Positions 1 to 9,348 of a stretch of 64,000 bases of DNA are shown in pieces. Position 1 is the stretch's first letter; every line of letters starts with the position of its first letter. The position numbers and the translations under genes are program-made. The notes beneath the pieces are model-generated. The model was not told the DNA's origin and ran no database searches. It was given only the letters and a program-made list of their open reading frames with translations. Source of the stretch: Porticoccus sp964276025 (lineage in GTDB: Bacteria; Pseudomonadota; Gammaproteobacteria; Pseudomonadales; Porticoccaceae); the NCBI GenBank assembly GCA_964276025.1, contig CAXYDD010000002.1:310001-374000 (forward strand), read 5' to 3'.

Positions 1-549
1 CTCTAGTTCTTCTTCGTTATGTACCTCAACTAAAATATCAAGTCCCAGCTCTATAGCCATTTCGTGGAAATCTACTAAGGCAGGCTGATCTAAAGCCGCA
101 ACAATTAAGAGAATACAATCAGCCCCTAAAACATAAGATTCATATATCTGATAAGGCTCGACTATAAAATCTTTTCGCAAAACAGGAAGTGATGTAGAGT
201 TTCTTGCATTTTGCAAATAATCATCGGACCCTAAAAAATATTTACTTTCTGTCAAAACAGACAAACATGCTGCTCCGCCTGCTTGATAGCTAAGTGCAAT
301 TTCAGTTGGATCAAAATTTTTCCTGATAATACCTTTGCTTGGAGAAGCTTTTTTTATTTCTGCAATGACTGCAGGCGCTCCCTCTTTTATTTTTTTAGAA
401 AGTGCACCGGAGAAACTTCTTAATTCTCTATTTCTTAGGCTTCCAAAGCATTGGTCCTCTAATTTGATTAGCGGTATAGCCTCTTGCCTAATAGCCACTT
501 CTTCTAATTTGTTAGTAAGAATTTTTTTTAAAACTGTTGGGGTTTCCAA
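1..549 (-). CDS. trpC: Indole-3-glycerol phosphate synthase, 3' end cut off by window edge
   Basis: Converts carboxyphenylamino-deoxyribulose phosphate to indole-3-glycerol phosphate in tryptophan synthesis. I translated this frame by hand; it stays open to the window edge, giving the N-terminal 183 residues of a protein usually near 260-270. It shows the TIM-barrel hallmarks of the family: AEIKKASPSKG with the catalytic Lys near residue 63, the YFLGS segment, and LRKDFIVEPYQIYE with the second catalytic Lys. The start is a TTG (METPTVLKKIL); an in-frame TGA lies just upstream and there is no ATG between. No strong ribosome site is visible, so translation may be coupled to trpD, which ends 21 bp upstream. 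Last visible gene of the rpe-trpEGDC series. Confidence 0.96.
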   Translation of the reverse strand, partial: METPTVLKKILTNKLEEVAIRQEAIPLIKLEDQCFGSLRNRELRSFSGALSKKIKEGAPAVIAEIKKASPSKGIIRKNFDPTEIALSYQAGGAACLSVLTESKYFLGSDDYLQNARNSTSLPVLRKDFIVEPYQIYESYVLGADCILLIVAALDQPALVDFHEMAIELGLDILVEVHNEEELE

Positions 550-570
550 ATAATTAATCCATCAAATAAG

Positions 571-1608
571 TTAATTAAAGCAGTTAGTAAATGACGCGAG
601 TTCTGAAATTTTTTCTTTCGCCAGTCCACTGCCAATTGAATCTTGAGCTAATATAACACCCTCTTTAAGATCTTTTGCTACTCCAGAAACATATAGTGCA
701 GCACCTGCATTCATAGCAATCATATCAGATGCAGCTTCAACTTTAGCTGAGAGAGTTGCCTGCTTGGTTAATGCAGATTTTATTAATTCAAGACTTTCTT
801 CAGGATTTTTAACCCTCAAATCATTGAGGATGCCCCTCCTCATTCCAAAGTCTTCTGGGGATATAGAATATTCAGTAATTTTATTATGTTTTAATTCAGC
901 TACCCATGTGTCAGCAGAAATACTAATTTCATCTAATCCATCTGCTGAATGAACGACGAGAACATTTTTACCACCAAGTTTTTTCATTACTTCAGCTAAT
1001 GGTCTAAGCCATTTTTTATCATAAACACCCAACACCATATTTCGAACGTTTGCTGGATTAGTTAAAGGGCCCAATAAATTGAAAATAGTACGAATACCTA
1101 ACTCTCTTCTTGGTCCCACTGCATACTTCATGGCAGCATGATGATTTACAGCGAACATAAAACCCACGCCAATCTCTTTTACACAAGAGACTATTTGTTG
1201 TTTAGATAGATTTAAATTAATTCCTGCAACCTCTAATAAGTCTGCACTGCCACTATTGCTACTTACTCCGCGATTGCCATGTTTAGCAACATTAGCACCT
1301 GCAGCTGCAGCAACGAAAATACTTGCAGTAGATACATTAAATATACTGGCTTCGTCACCGCCAGTACCGACTATATCAACTAAATTTTGGCTATCTATGT
1401 TAAGAGTTAATGATAACTCACGCATTATTTGAGCAGCCCCAATAATCTCGTCAACTGTTTCGCCCTTAATACGTAAACCAACTAAAAAACCTCCTATTTG
1501 TGAATCAGTGGCTTTGCCTGACATGATTTGTGTCATTACTTTACGCATTTCATCTATCTTAAGATCATGGCCAAGCAAAACTTCTTGAACTGCTTTTTTG
1601 ATATCCAT
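571..1608 (-). CDS. trpD: Anthranilate phosphoribosyltransferase
   Basis: Transfers phosphoribose from PRPP to anthranilate, the second committed step of tryptophan synthesis. The 345-residue length is normal. The glycine-rich PRPP loop GTGGD lies at residues 81-85, followed by NVSTA and the KHGNR element at about 109-113; GPRRELGIRTIFNLLGPL in the middle is typical. The ATG is preceded by AAGG at suitable spacing. It lies 9 bp after trpG and 21 bp before trpC, so the four genes look like one transcript. It is separate from trpG, not fused as in E. coli. Confidence 0.97.
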   Translation of the reverse strand: MDIKKAVQEVLLGHDLKIDEMRKVMTQIMSGKATDSQIGGFLVGLRIKGETVDEIIGAAQIMRELSLTLNIDSQNLVDIVGTGGDEASIFNVSTASIFVAAAAGANVAKHGNRGVSSNSGSADLLEVAGINLNLSKQQIVSCVKEIGVGFMFAVNHHAAMKYAVGPRRELGIRTIFNLLGPLTNPANVRNMVLGVYDKKWLRPLAEVMKKLGGKNVLVVHSADGLDEISISADTWVAELKHNKITEYSISPEDFGMRRGILNDLRVKNPEESLELIKSALTKQATLSAKVEAASDMIAMNAGAALYVSGVAKDLKEGVILAQDSIGSGLAKEKISELASFTNCFN

Positions 1609-1617
1609 AATAGCCTT

Positions 1618-2196
1618 TTAGTATTTTAAAAAATTTTCGAGTAAATCATGCCCTTTGATAGTAAGTATTGATTCTGGATGAAACTGTACACCTTCTGACT
1701 GATGATCCCTGTGACGGAATCCCATAATCTCATCAATTTCACCTGATATTTTTTTTGTCCAAGCTGTCTCCTCAAGGCAGCTTGGTAAACTTGTACGCTC
1801 AACAATCAAAGAGTGATATCTAGTTGCCTCAAAAGGGTTGGGAAGGCCGCTAAATACTCCCTCGTTATTATGATAAATGGGTGAAGTTTTTCCATGCATG
1901 ACGTTTCTGGCCCTTTTAATTTTACCGCCAAAAGCTTGAGCTATACTTTGGTGCCCCAAGCAAATCCCTAAAATAGGAATTTTGCCGGAAAAGTGGCTTA
2001 TAGCAGCGACAGAAATTCCAGCTTCATTTGGGGTGCAAGGCCCAGGTGATATAACGATTTTCTCTGGATTCATGCTTTCTATTTCATCGAGTGATAAGTC
2101 ATCATTTCTTATAACTTGAACATCGGCCTTGAGTTCACCTAAATACTGAACTACGTTATAGGTGAATGAATCATAATTATCTATCATCAAAATCAT
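1618..2196 (-). CDS. trpG: Anthranilate synthase component II, glutamine amidotransferase
   Basis: Supplies ammonia from glutamine to TrpE for anthranilate formation. It is a class I amidotransferase of 192 residues with the nucleophile Cys79 in GICLGHQ and the His173/Glu175 pair in FHPES near the C-terminus. The N-terminal MIDNYDSFTYN is diagnostic for TrpG/PabA. The location between trpE and trpD points to tryptophan synthesis. No separate pabA is seen, so it may also serve aminodeoxychorismate synthase, as a dual TrpG/PabA does in some bacteria; that is inference. Confidence 0.96.
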   Translation of the reverse strand: MILMIDNYDSFTYNVVQYLGELKADVQVIRNDDLSLDEIESMNPEKIVISPGPCTPNEAGISVAAISHFSGKIPILGICLGHQSIAQAFGGKIKRARNVMHGKTSPIYHNNEGVFSGLPNPFEATRYHSLIVERTSLPSCLEETAWTKKISGEIDEIMGFRHRDHQSEGVQFHPESILTIKGHDLLENFLKY

Positions 2197-2208
2197 AACT
2201 AAAACACC

Positions 2209-3675
2209 TTAAATAACTAGATCAACAGCACGAAAAATGGCGCGCGCTTTATTTATTGTTTCCTTCCATTCTAATTCTGGAAGAGAATCAGCGACAATAC
2301 CAGCTCCGGCTTGCACGTATAGCTTGCCATCCTTAATTACTGCAGTCCTAATAGCTATTGCTGTATCCATATTACCGTTCCAAGAAATATATCCTATAGC
2401 TCCTCCATATACTCCTCTTTTGACTGGTTCAATTTCATCAATTATTTCCATAGCACGAATTTTAGGAGCCCCACTCAAAGTCCCTGCAGGCAATGTCGCT
2501 CGCAGCACATTCATAGCAGTCGTAGTTGGTATAACCTGACCTGTTACATTGGATGTTATGTGCATAACATGAGAATAACGCTCTACCACCATTTGATCTG
2601 TTAATTTTACTGTACCTGTTTGTGAGACCTTACCCACGTCATTGCGCCCCAGATCAATGAGCATCAAGTGCTCTGCAATTTCCTTAGGGTCGTTTATTAG
2701 TTCCTTCTCTAAGGAAAGATCTTCTTCAGAGGTATGACCTCTGCGGCGGGTCCCGGCTATTGGCCTCACTGTTACCTCACCATCTTCAAGTCTTGCTAAA
2801 ATTTCAGGAGATGATCCTACTATCTGAAATGAATTCATATCTAAAAAATACATGTAGGGCGACGGATTTAACGAACGTAAAGCCCTGTAAAGGTTTAATG
2901 GCTCTGCTTTAAATTCAATTGAAAGCCTTTGTGAAGGCACCACCTGCATAACATCGCCGGCTAATACATAGTTTTTGATTTTCTTAACGGCTGCAAGAAA
3001 ATTATCTTTCCCAAAACTAGATATAAAATTAGACTCATTTTTTCCTTCACTGCTTGAGTTCAAAGGAGGTAGACTAGGAACAGGTTCCTTTAATTTAAGT
3101 TCTAATTCATCTAATTTTTTTTGAGACTTAATCCATGCGTCGACATCAGAGGCTTTCTGATGAACAACAAGAATTAGCTTACCTAGCAGATTATCAAAAA
3201 CAACTACTTCATCAGAGACCATTAACAAAATATCAGGATTACCTAAATCATCCTTTGGTGTCGATGCACTTAACTTTTCTTCTACATACCGTACTACATC
3301 ATAACCAAAATAGCCGACTAAACCGCCTGTAAAACGTGGTAAATTAGGCAAATCTGGTATCTGGTATCTGGCTTGAAATTCTTCAATATAAGCTAGTGGA
3401 TCTTTCGTAGCTTTAGACTCAATTACCTTATTATTTTTTTCGATCACCAATTGATTACCAGAAACTTTTAATATGGTATCTGAAGGTAAGCCTATTAATG
3501 AGTAGCGACCCCATTTTTCACCACCTTCAACCGATTCAAATAAATATGAGTATGCACCCTTTGCTAACTTTAAATAACAAGATAGCGGCGTTTCAAGATC
3601 AGCTATAACTTCTCGTGTTACCGGGATTAGGCTGTAGTTTTGGCTAGCAAGTTCAGCAAATTTTTCAGGGGTCAT
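2209..3675 (-). CDS. trpE: Anthranilate synthase component I
   Basis: Makes anthranilate from chorismate with ammonia from TrpG. The chorismate-binding core is in the C-terminal half: IAGTRRRG, DLGRNDVG, SGAPKIRAMEIIDEIEP and the terminal AGAGIVADS. The N-terminal domain has LFESVEGGEKWGRYSLIG, the region tied to tryptophan feedback binding. I placed the start at the ATG at 3675 (MTPEKFAELASQ, 488 residues). AAGGAAG lies just upstream of it, and family members align there; an in-frame TTG six codons earlier would place that ribosome site inside the gene. The 12-bp gap to trpG suggests cotranscription. The 196 bp upstream hold no Trp-rich leader peptide that I can see. Confidence 0.97.
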   Translation of the reverse strand: MTPEKFAELASQNYSLIPVTREVIADLETPLSCYLKLAKGAYSYLFESVEGGEKWGRYSLIGLPSDTILKVSGNQLVIEKNNKVIESKATKDPLAYIEEFQARYQIPDLPNLPRFTGGLVGYFGYDVVRYVEEKLSASTPKDDLGNPDILLMVSDEVVVFDNLLGKLILVVHQKASDVDAWIKSQKKLDELELKLKEPVPSLPPLNSSSEGKNESNFISSFGKDNFLAAVKKIKNYVLAGDVMQVVPSQRLSIEFKAEPLNLYRALRSLNPSPYMYFLDMNSFQIVGSSPEILARLEDGEVTVRPIAGTRRRGHTSEEDLSLEKELINDPKEIAEHLMLIDLGRNDVGKVSQTGTVKLTDQMVVERYSHVMHITSNVTGQVIPTTTAMNVLRATLPAGTLSGAPKIRAMEIIDEIEPVKRGVYGGAIGYISWNGNMDTAIAIRTAVIKDGKLYVQAGAGIVADSLPELEWKETINKARAIFRAVDLVI

Positions 3676-3844
3676 AATTGCTTCCTTGAGCAAGTTGGTG
3701 CTGTGTAATCAGAATATAAATTTTTCAAATAACTAGGCTATGAACCTAATAATTTCAAGTGCAACCAAATATGAAAAAAGGTATCTGGCTAAGTTATGGT
3801 AACCACAATGAATAATTTGAAACTCTTCAACTATTCTAATTGAT

Positions 3845-3871
3845 TCAGCTTAGAGTGGAAAGAGAAGCTGA
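3845..3871 (-). terminator. Weak inverted repeat directly after rpe
   Basis: Arms TCAGCTT and AAGCTGA (7 bp, 13-nt loop) begin at the base after the rpe stop codon on the minus strand. No T-run follows, so this is at best a weak or Rho-assisted terminator or an mRNA 3' end element between rpe and trpE. Confidence 0.25.
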
Positions 3872-4546
3872 CTAAACCTCTAATTTAGATAATTCGTTAC
3901 GCATATTATTTATGGCAAGATAGTAGTCATCAGCCCCATATATAGCGGAACCTGCAACAAATGTATCTGCACCTGCGTTTGCAATTTTCTTGATATTTTC
4001 GGAACTCACACCACCATCGATTTCGAGATGAATATTCATCCCACTTTTATCAATGATTGATCTCGCCTCTCTTAATTTTTCTAATGTTTTTGGGATAAAT
4101 TTCTGTCCGCCAAAACCAGGGTTCACACTCATCAACAAAATAATGTCTATTTTTTTTAAAAAGTATTTTACGCTATCGAGACCTGTCTCTGGATTTATTG
4201 CTAAGCCGCCTTTACAGCCGCCATCTCTAATTAATTGCAATGAACGGTCAATATCGTCAGAGGCTTCTGGATGAAACGTTATCCAATCAGCTCCAGCATC
4301 TATAAAACTTGCTATTAATTGATCTACAGGTTCAACCATAAGATGGACGTCTATAATTGCTGTTACTCCATGATCGCGTAATGCCCGACAAACCATAGGA
4401 CCAACAGTAAGATTAGGAACAAAATGGTTATCCATCACATCAAAATGTATAACATCAGCTCCTGCATTGACTACTTCGTCAACTTCCTCACCTAATCGAG
4501 AAAAGTCAGCTGAAAGTATTGATGGGGCTATAAGAAAATTTTTCAT
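3872..4546 (-). CDS. rpe: Ribulose-phosphate 3-epimerase
   Basis: Interconverts ribulose 5-phosphate and xylulose 5-phosphate in the pentose phosphate pathway. It is a 224-residue TIM barrel with the metal and catalytic elements HFDVMDN (residues 34-40), the HLMVEP segment, VNPGFGGQKF and EIDGGV, all normal. The ATG has an excellent ribosome site, AGAGGAG, 6 bp upstream. It lies upstream of trpE on the same strand, as in pseudomonads, but the phosphoglycolate phosphatase gene gph that usually stands between them is missing. It is divergent from ubiD across 157 bp. Confidence 0.97.
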   Translation of the reverse strand: MKNFLIAPSILSADFSRLGEEVDEVVNAGADVIHFDVMDNHFVPNLTVGPMVCRALRDHGVTAIIDVHLMVEPVDQLIASFIDAGADWITFHPEASDDIDRSLQLIRDGGCKGGLAINPETGLDSVKYFLKKIDIILLMSVNPGFGGQKFIPKTLEKLREARSIIDKSGMNIHLEIDGGVSSENIKKIANAGADTFVAGSAIYGADDYYLAINNMRNELSKLEV

Positions 4547-4703
4547 TTATCTCCTCTATGTTTTTATAGCGCACTTTTTGAAAAGTTAACATTTATTAAG
4601 TCTTATAATACAACTTTAACTTGCTTAATACGTCCTAAGAAGTTGCAATTGTATGTCATTATCGTAACACTTGATGCTTATTCATTTCTAACAATTAGCG
4701 AAC

Positions 4704-6179
4704 ATGACTATAAAACATAAAGATCTAAGAGATTTTATTAAATTTTTAGAAGAACGTGGGGAATTAAAACGTATTTCAGCTGAAATTGACCCCGTTCTTG
4801 AAATGACAGAAATTTGTGATCGGACACTTAAAGTCGGGGGCCCAGCGCTTTTATTTGAAAACCCAAAAGGGTTCGATATTCCAGTACTTGGAAACCTCTT
4901 CGGTACACCTGAAAGAGTAGCTATGGGGATGGGCAAAGAAAATCTTCATTCACTAAGAGAATTAGGCGATCTATTAGCTTTTTTGAAGGAGCCAGAACCA
5001 CCAAAAAGCATAAAAGATCTTTGGAATAATAGGGGAAAATTTAAACAGGTACTGAATATGCCTGCAGACATTGTAAAAAAAGCTCCCTGTCAAGATATAA
5101 CTATTAGTAAATCGAATGTTGACTTAGGTAAGTTACCGATTCAGACATGCTGGCCAGGTGACGCAGGGCCACTAATTACTTGGCCGCTAGTTGTAACATG
5201 TGGCCCTGAAAAGAATAGGCAAAATCTTGGTATATACCGCCAACAAGTGATAGGTAAAAATAAATTAATTATGCGCTGGCTTTCTCACCGTGGTGGCGCA
5301 CTTGATTATCAAGATTGGTGTGTTGCAAATCCTGGCAAGCCATTTCCTGTAGCTGTGGCCTTAGGTGCTGACCCAGCGACTATTTTGGGGGCAGTTACAC
5401 CAGTTCCAGATACTCTTTCAGAATATGCTTTTGCAGGATTATTGAGAGGAGAAAAAACTAAGGTAATTAGTTGTTTAACCAGTGATCTGCAGGTTCCAGC
5501 TAGCGCCGAATTTATCTTAGAAGGTTTTATATACCCAGATGAAATAGCGGCAGAAGGGCCCTTCGGAGATCATACTGGGTATTATAATGAAGTTGAACAA
5601 TTCCCAGTATTTACTGTGGAGACCATTACTCATAGAAAAGATCCTATTTATCATAGTACTTATACCGGCAGACCCCCGGATGAACCAGCTGTTCTTGGTG
5701 TTGCACTAAATGAAATATTTGTTCCTATACTGCAAAAACAATTTCCGGAAATTATTGATTTTTATCTTCCTCCTGAGGGTTGCTCTTACCGTATGGCTGT
5801 AGTTTCGATGAAAAAAAAATACCCTGGTCATGCTAAGAGAGTGATGATGGGAGTCTGGTCTTTTTTAAGACAATTTATGTATACAAAATTTGTAATTGTA
5901 GTGGATGAAGATATAAATCCACGTGTTTGGAAGGATGTAATATGGGCAGTAACTACTCGAATGGACCCCAAAAGAGATATGGTTGTAATTGATAACACTC
6001 CAATTGATTATTTAGATTTCGCTTCACCTATTTCTGGCTTAGGCTCAAAAGTAGGTTTTGATGCTACTAATAAATTTAAAGGTGAGACCAACAGGGAATG
6101 GGGAAAAACTATTGAAATGGATGAAAAGGTTAAAGACAAAATTGATGAACTCTGGGATTCGCTAGGTATTGAAAAATAA
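4704..6179 (+). CDS. ubiD: UbiD-type decarboxylase, 4-hydroxy-3-polyprenylbenzoate decarboxylase
   Basis: Predicted prenylated-FMN-dependent decarboxylase of ubiquinone synthesis; the cofactor comes from UbiX, which is not in this window. The length (491) matches gammaproteobacterial UbiD. The N-terminal MTIKHKDLRDFIKFLEERGELKRI, the central YRQQVIGKNKLIMRWLSHRGGA (shown in part: MRWLSHRGGA), the EGPFGDHTGYY block and the C-terminal DPKRDMVVIDNTPIDYLD region are characteristic. No strong ribosome site precedes the ATG. It is convergent with fabY 35 bp away without a clear terminator. ubiC and ubiA of the same pathway are at 22.2-23.7 kb. Confidence 0.95.
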   Translation: MTIKHKDLRDFIKFLEERGELKRISAEIDPVLEMTEICDRTLKVGGPALLFENPKGFDIPVLGNLFGTPERVAMGMGKENLHSLRELGDLLAFLKEPEPPKSIKDLWNNRGKFKQVLNMPADIVKKAPCQDITISKSNVDLGKLPIQTCWPGDAGPLITWPLVVTCGPEKNRQNLGIYRQQVIGKNKLIMRWLSHRGGALDYQDWCVANPGKPFPVAVALGADPATILGAVTPVPDTLSEYAFAGLLRGEKTKVISCLTSDLQVPASAEFILEGFIYPDEIAAEGPFGDHTGYYNEVEQFPVFTVETITHRKDPIYHSTYTGRPPDEPAVLGVALNEIFVPILQKQFPEIIDFYLPPEGCSYRMAVVSMKKKYPGHAKRVMMGVWSFLRQFMYTKFVIVVDEDINPRVWKDVIWAVTTRMDPKRDMVVIDNTPIDYLDFASPISGLGSKVGFDATNKFKGETNREWGKTIEMDEKVKDKIDELWDSLGIEK

Positions 6180-6214
6180 TCTTAATGTAGCAATAAATCT
6201 CATTAAATTTCAAC

Positions 6215-8116
6215 TTAGCTCATATCCTCCCATGGGTTTGTCTTATCAAATACTACATCTTTATGGTAGCCTGGTATTTTTATATAATCAGCAGTAATTT
6301 CTATTTCTTCCTCCTTAACAAGCTCCTCACCAAAGCGGTAAACTATTTTTATAGCACCCTTATCTGCGTTTTCAGCGTAGTTTTTTGCCTCCTGACGAGT
6401 TTCTTTTCTTAGATTTTTGTATTTTTCATAAACTTGACTATGTCTAACTTTCACCATTCTTTGAACCTCAGAGGGGGAAATAACTACAGCTGTCGCATTG
6501 TTACCTCCAAACCCTTTTGAGTTAATGAATGCAACTTTCATTTTTCGATCTGTCAAATCCAAATCTTCTAAAGGGAATAAAAGTCTATCCTGATAAACAT
6601 CTTCAGCTATTTTTTCTACTGTTTTGATGCCAGGTAATATATTGTATTTAAATGTTCCTAAAGCAAAAGTTAATTGGTCTCCACTTGCCGCTGCCAGCGA
6701 GTGGCCAACGAAAGCTTTTGCTGCTGTGACAGGCCAATCTTTAATGGCAAATGCTTTTGCTACACGATCAAAAATTCTAGATTCTGTAACTCTATTTACT
6801 GGAGTGCTAGATCCATGAGCATGAATAAAACTATGCTCACATACTGCTGATTTACCTACAATTGAAATGGCCGATGCCACCGCCTTAGAAAATGAAACAT
6901 AATTTCCAACGCCAGGGGCTGATATAGATCGTTTAATTCCATCAGCATTAGTAAATACATCAGGAACAGCACCATGGATATCTGCTCCAAGAGCCATAGC
7001 AAGAGTATCATCCATAAGAACAATATATTGAGAAGCTTCACCAATTGTAAATCCACAGTTTTCCCCAAAAGGCCTACTGGCATTTCGCCAATCTGGAATT
7101 TTTGAAGAATCAAGTTTACATAGATTAGAGTCTGTTCCTAAAGCCCCCATACTAGTAAACCCTTCCATAACTGCTGGGGTTAATCCTGCCTCAGCGCTAC
7201 CTATTATTGCCACTCTTCTCCGTCCACTTTTAATATCTTGAACTGCCGCTTGTAGGACATATAGGAAAGATGCGCAGGCTCCTGTTATTGCAGCAGTATG
7301 ACCGACACTACCTACAACATAGGCGTTAATAAAATCTGCCGGCATTGTATTTAAGCCCATAGCATATTGTTTAGAGGTTGTTCTCTCACCCAGTAATCTT
7401 GCTTGTAAAAGTCCCCCTAGTCCTTCTTTAGAAACCTGACCCATAATACTGGTACCGTACACTCCTACTTCATCAGGATGAACGCTGGATGCTATTTTTT
7501 CCCAGGGAATACCGATAGAAGCCAAGGCATCACTAGCGCCTAGTAAAGCTAATTGAAGACCCCTTGGATGAAAACGAGAATTATATTGTGCACTTGGATC
7601 AAAACCTGTAGGTAGTTGACCCCCAGCTTTAGCACCCTGTTCAGTATAAGTAGGAATCAAGAAGTCGACTGAATTTTCAATACCGACTTCGCAAACATCG
7701 TCATCTAAATATTTAATATCCCATTGATTTGGAATTACTGGAGGCAAGTCTTTCTTTGCGATTTTAAAAAAAATATTTTTTTTATCTTTTGATTCTACTA
7801 CTACACGCTTATGTCCATATACTTTTTCTGGATCGAACAAATTATCTTCCAAGCGTCGAATGAGAGTTCCTTTTAAAACCAAATCTTTATACTTTTTGGC
7901 CACTTGAGTCTGTGTAAGATTTTCTTCTTGATAATCTGTATAAAATTGATCATTCCATGATACCAATTTCATGAGACAGGCTAAGCTAGCTATTGTTTGC
8001 TCTTGTTCTTCTTGTGACAAAGACTCAAGCACTAAGCGTCTGAAAGCTTGGTGAGAAGAACTTCGTCCAGCAGCGTTATATCCACCAAATCCTACTATAA
8101 CCGGCAAAGCTTGCAT
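6215..8116 (-). CDS. fabY: FabY-class beta-ketoacyl-ACP synthase
   Basis: Large ketoacyl synthase resembling P. aeruginosa FabY, which condenses acetyl-CoA with malonyl-ACP to start fatty acid synthesis. The recognition is by the N-terminus (LPVIVGFGGYNAAGRSS), the length of 633 residues and a roughly 170-residue N-terminal extension before the thiolase fold. The KAS triad is complete: Cys281 in TGACAS, His434 in HAHGSSTP and His472 in FVGHSLAAASG, with Lys467 five residues before it. GFGGNNA closes the fold. It stands alone, divergent from a GlxA/AraC regulator across 119 bp. Substrate choice is by family knowledge; whether fabH is also present elsewhere is unknown. Confidence 0.9.
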   Translation of the reverse strand: MQALPVIVGFGGYNAAGRSSSHQAFRRLVLESLSQEEQEQTIASLACLMKLVSWNDQFYTDYQEENLTQTQVAKKYKDLVLKGTLIRRLEDNLFDPEKVYGHKRVVVESKDKKNIFFKIAKKDLPPVIPNQWDIKYLDDDVCEVGIENSVDFLIPTYTEQGAKAGGQLPTGFDPSAQYNSRFHPRGLQLALLGASDALASIGIPWEKIASSVHPDEVGVYGTSIMGQVSKEGLGGLLQARLLGERTTSKQYAMGLNTMPADFINAYVVGSVGHTAAITGACASFLYVLQAAVQDIKSGRRRVAIIGSAEAGLTPAVMEGFTSMGALGTDSNLCKLDSSKIPDWRNASRPFGENCGFTIGEASQYIVLMDDTLAMALGADIHGAVPDVFTNADGIKRSISAPGVGNYVSFSKAVASAISIVGKSAVCEHSFIHAHGSSTPVNRVTESRIFDRVAKAFAIKDWPVTAAKAFVGHSLAAASGDQLTFALGTFKYNILPGIKTVEKIAEDVYQDRLLFPLEDLDLTDRKMKVAFINSKGFGGNNATAVVISPSEVQRMVKVRHSQVYEKYKNLRKETRQEAKNYAENADKGAIKIVYRFGEELVKEEEIEITADYIKIPGYHKDVVFDKTNPWEDMS

Positions 8117-8198
8117 TGAAGTGATGCTCTTTTTTTAATTAATTTGGCACAGAATTGAATATGCACATAAGACATGCAGTTTATCAGGCTATACTTTG

Positions 8199-8227
8199 TT
8201 GACTTTTGTTTTTTATAGCCATATATT
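8199..8227 (+). promoter_or_regulatory. Sigma-70 type promoter of the GlxA-type regulator
   Basis: TTGACT (8199-8204) and TATATT (8222-8227) are separated by exactly 17 bp. A transcript would begin near 8233-8236, right at the ATG at 8236, and no ribosome site is visible there. The gene may therefore produce a leaderless or nearly leaderless mRNA. Confidence 0.5.
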
Positions 8228-8235
8228 TGTTTATT

Positions 8236-9252
8236 ATGGCCAACGGTGATTTAAAAAAAGAACCGCCGCTACGTATAGCGACGTTACTTTACAATAATAT
8301 CCTCGGAACTAGTGCTACACTCCCTGTGGAAATGTTGCGTACCGCTGAGGCTTCAGCTCGACCAAAAAATCAAAATACTAGAAAAATTGAAGCCTTAACT
8401 CTCTCCATTGATGAAAAGTTTATAACCTCCCCTTCAGGTTTTGATATTCGACCATCAACAATAATAAATGATGAGCAAAATTTTGATATTATCAACTTAC
8501 CAGCCCTATGGAGGAACCCAAGACCAGCACTAGTTAAATATAAAGATTATATACCCTGGATAATAAATCAAGCAGCTAATGGAGCGCTTTTTGTTGCTGT
8601 TGGTACTGGTGTCTGTTTTCTTGCCAAAGCAGGGCTACTCGATAACCAACCAGCTACAACTCATTGGCATTATTTCGATCAATTCCATAAAGACTACCCA
8701 GAAGTTTCATTGAAGAGACAATATTTCATAACACAAGCTGGAAATCTTTATTGCGCTGCAAGTGTAAATGCAATGGCTGAACTAATGGTTCATCTCTCAG
8801 CAAGGCTATATGGCAGAGATGCAGCCAAACAAGTTGAGCGTAATTTCTTTCATGAGATTCGAAGCTCATTTAAACCTACTAGCTATTTCTCTGACGAAGT
8901 GCAACAACATCCAGATGAACAGGTTGTGCAAGCACAAATCTGGCTGGAAGATAACTATAGTAAGTCTATTTCAATCAGCATGGTAGCGAAAAAATTTCAA
9001 TTTAGTACTAGAAACTTTAATCGACGTTTTAAGGCCGCTTTGGGTGAAACGCCTTTGCAATATTTACAGGCCATACGCTTAAAAAATGCTGGGGAGTTGC
9101 TACAAAAATCAAATCTTACTATCTACGAAATCGCAACTCATAGTGGTTATCAAGATGCAGCGTCGTTCAGTAAAATTTTTAGCAAGCATTATGCTGCATC
9201 ACCAAGTAAATACAGGGAAACTGTTCGAGCTAAACTTTTTAGCGCTCATTAA
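8236..9252 (+). CDS. GlxA-family AraC-type transcriptional regulator
   Basis: Predicted DNA-binding regulator of 338 residues. The N-terminal two-thirds is a DJ-1/PfpI-like domain (IATLLYNNILGTSATLPVEML, in part LLYNNILGTSATLP) with a Cys in the VGTGVCFLAKAG elbow. The last 100 residues form an AraC double helix-turn-helix: ISISMVAKKFQFSTRNFNRR and IYEIATHSGYQDAASFSKIF. I chose the ATG (MANGDLKKE) over a TTG 10 codons upstream because the upstream codons encode an unlikely hydrophobic stretch that overlaps the -10 element. The ligand is unknown. The divergent position next to fabY makes fabY a plausible target; that is inference only. Confidence 0.88.
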   Translation: MANGDLKKEPPLRIATLLYNNILGTSATLPVEMLRTAEASARPKNQNTRKIEALTLSIDEKFITSPSGFDIRPSTIINDEQNFDIINLPALWRNPRPALVKYKDYIPWIINQAANGALFVAVGTGVCFLAKAGLLDNQPATTHWHYFDQFHKDYPEVSLKRQYFITQAGNLYCAASVNAMAELMVHLSARLYGRDAAKQVERNFFHEIRSSFKPTSYFSDEVQQHPDEQVVQAQIWLEDNYSKSISISMVAKKFQFSTRNFNRRFKAALGETPLQYLQAIRLKNAGELLQKSNLTIYEIATHSGYQDAASFSKIFSKHYAASPSKYRETVRAKLFSAH

Positions 9253-9348
9253 AATTTAATTTTTTCTTTTATCTTTTAATTTAATCAGGGTCAAAACTAA
9301 AATCTGAGGCTTGAGATGAGTTTACTTCATTAGTTATTGGGCTTTTAT

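Noticed and set aside
3676..3871. Possible trp leader peptide and attenuator upstream of trpE
   Set aside because: No short frame with clustered Trp codons and no terminator hairpin with a T-run on the minus strand.
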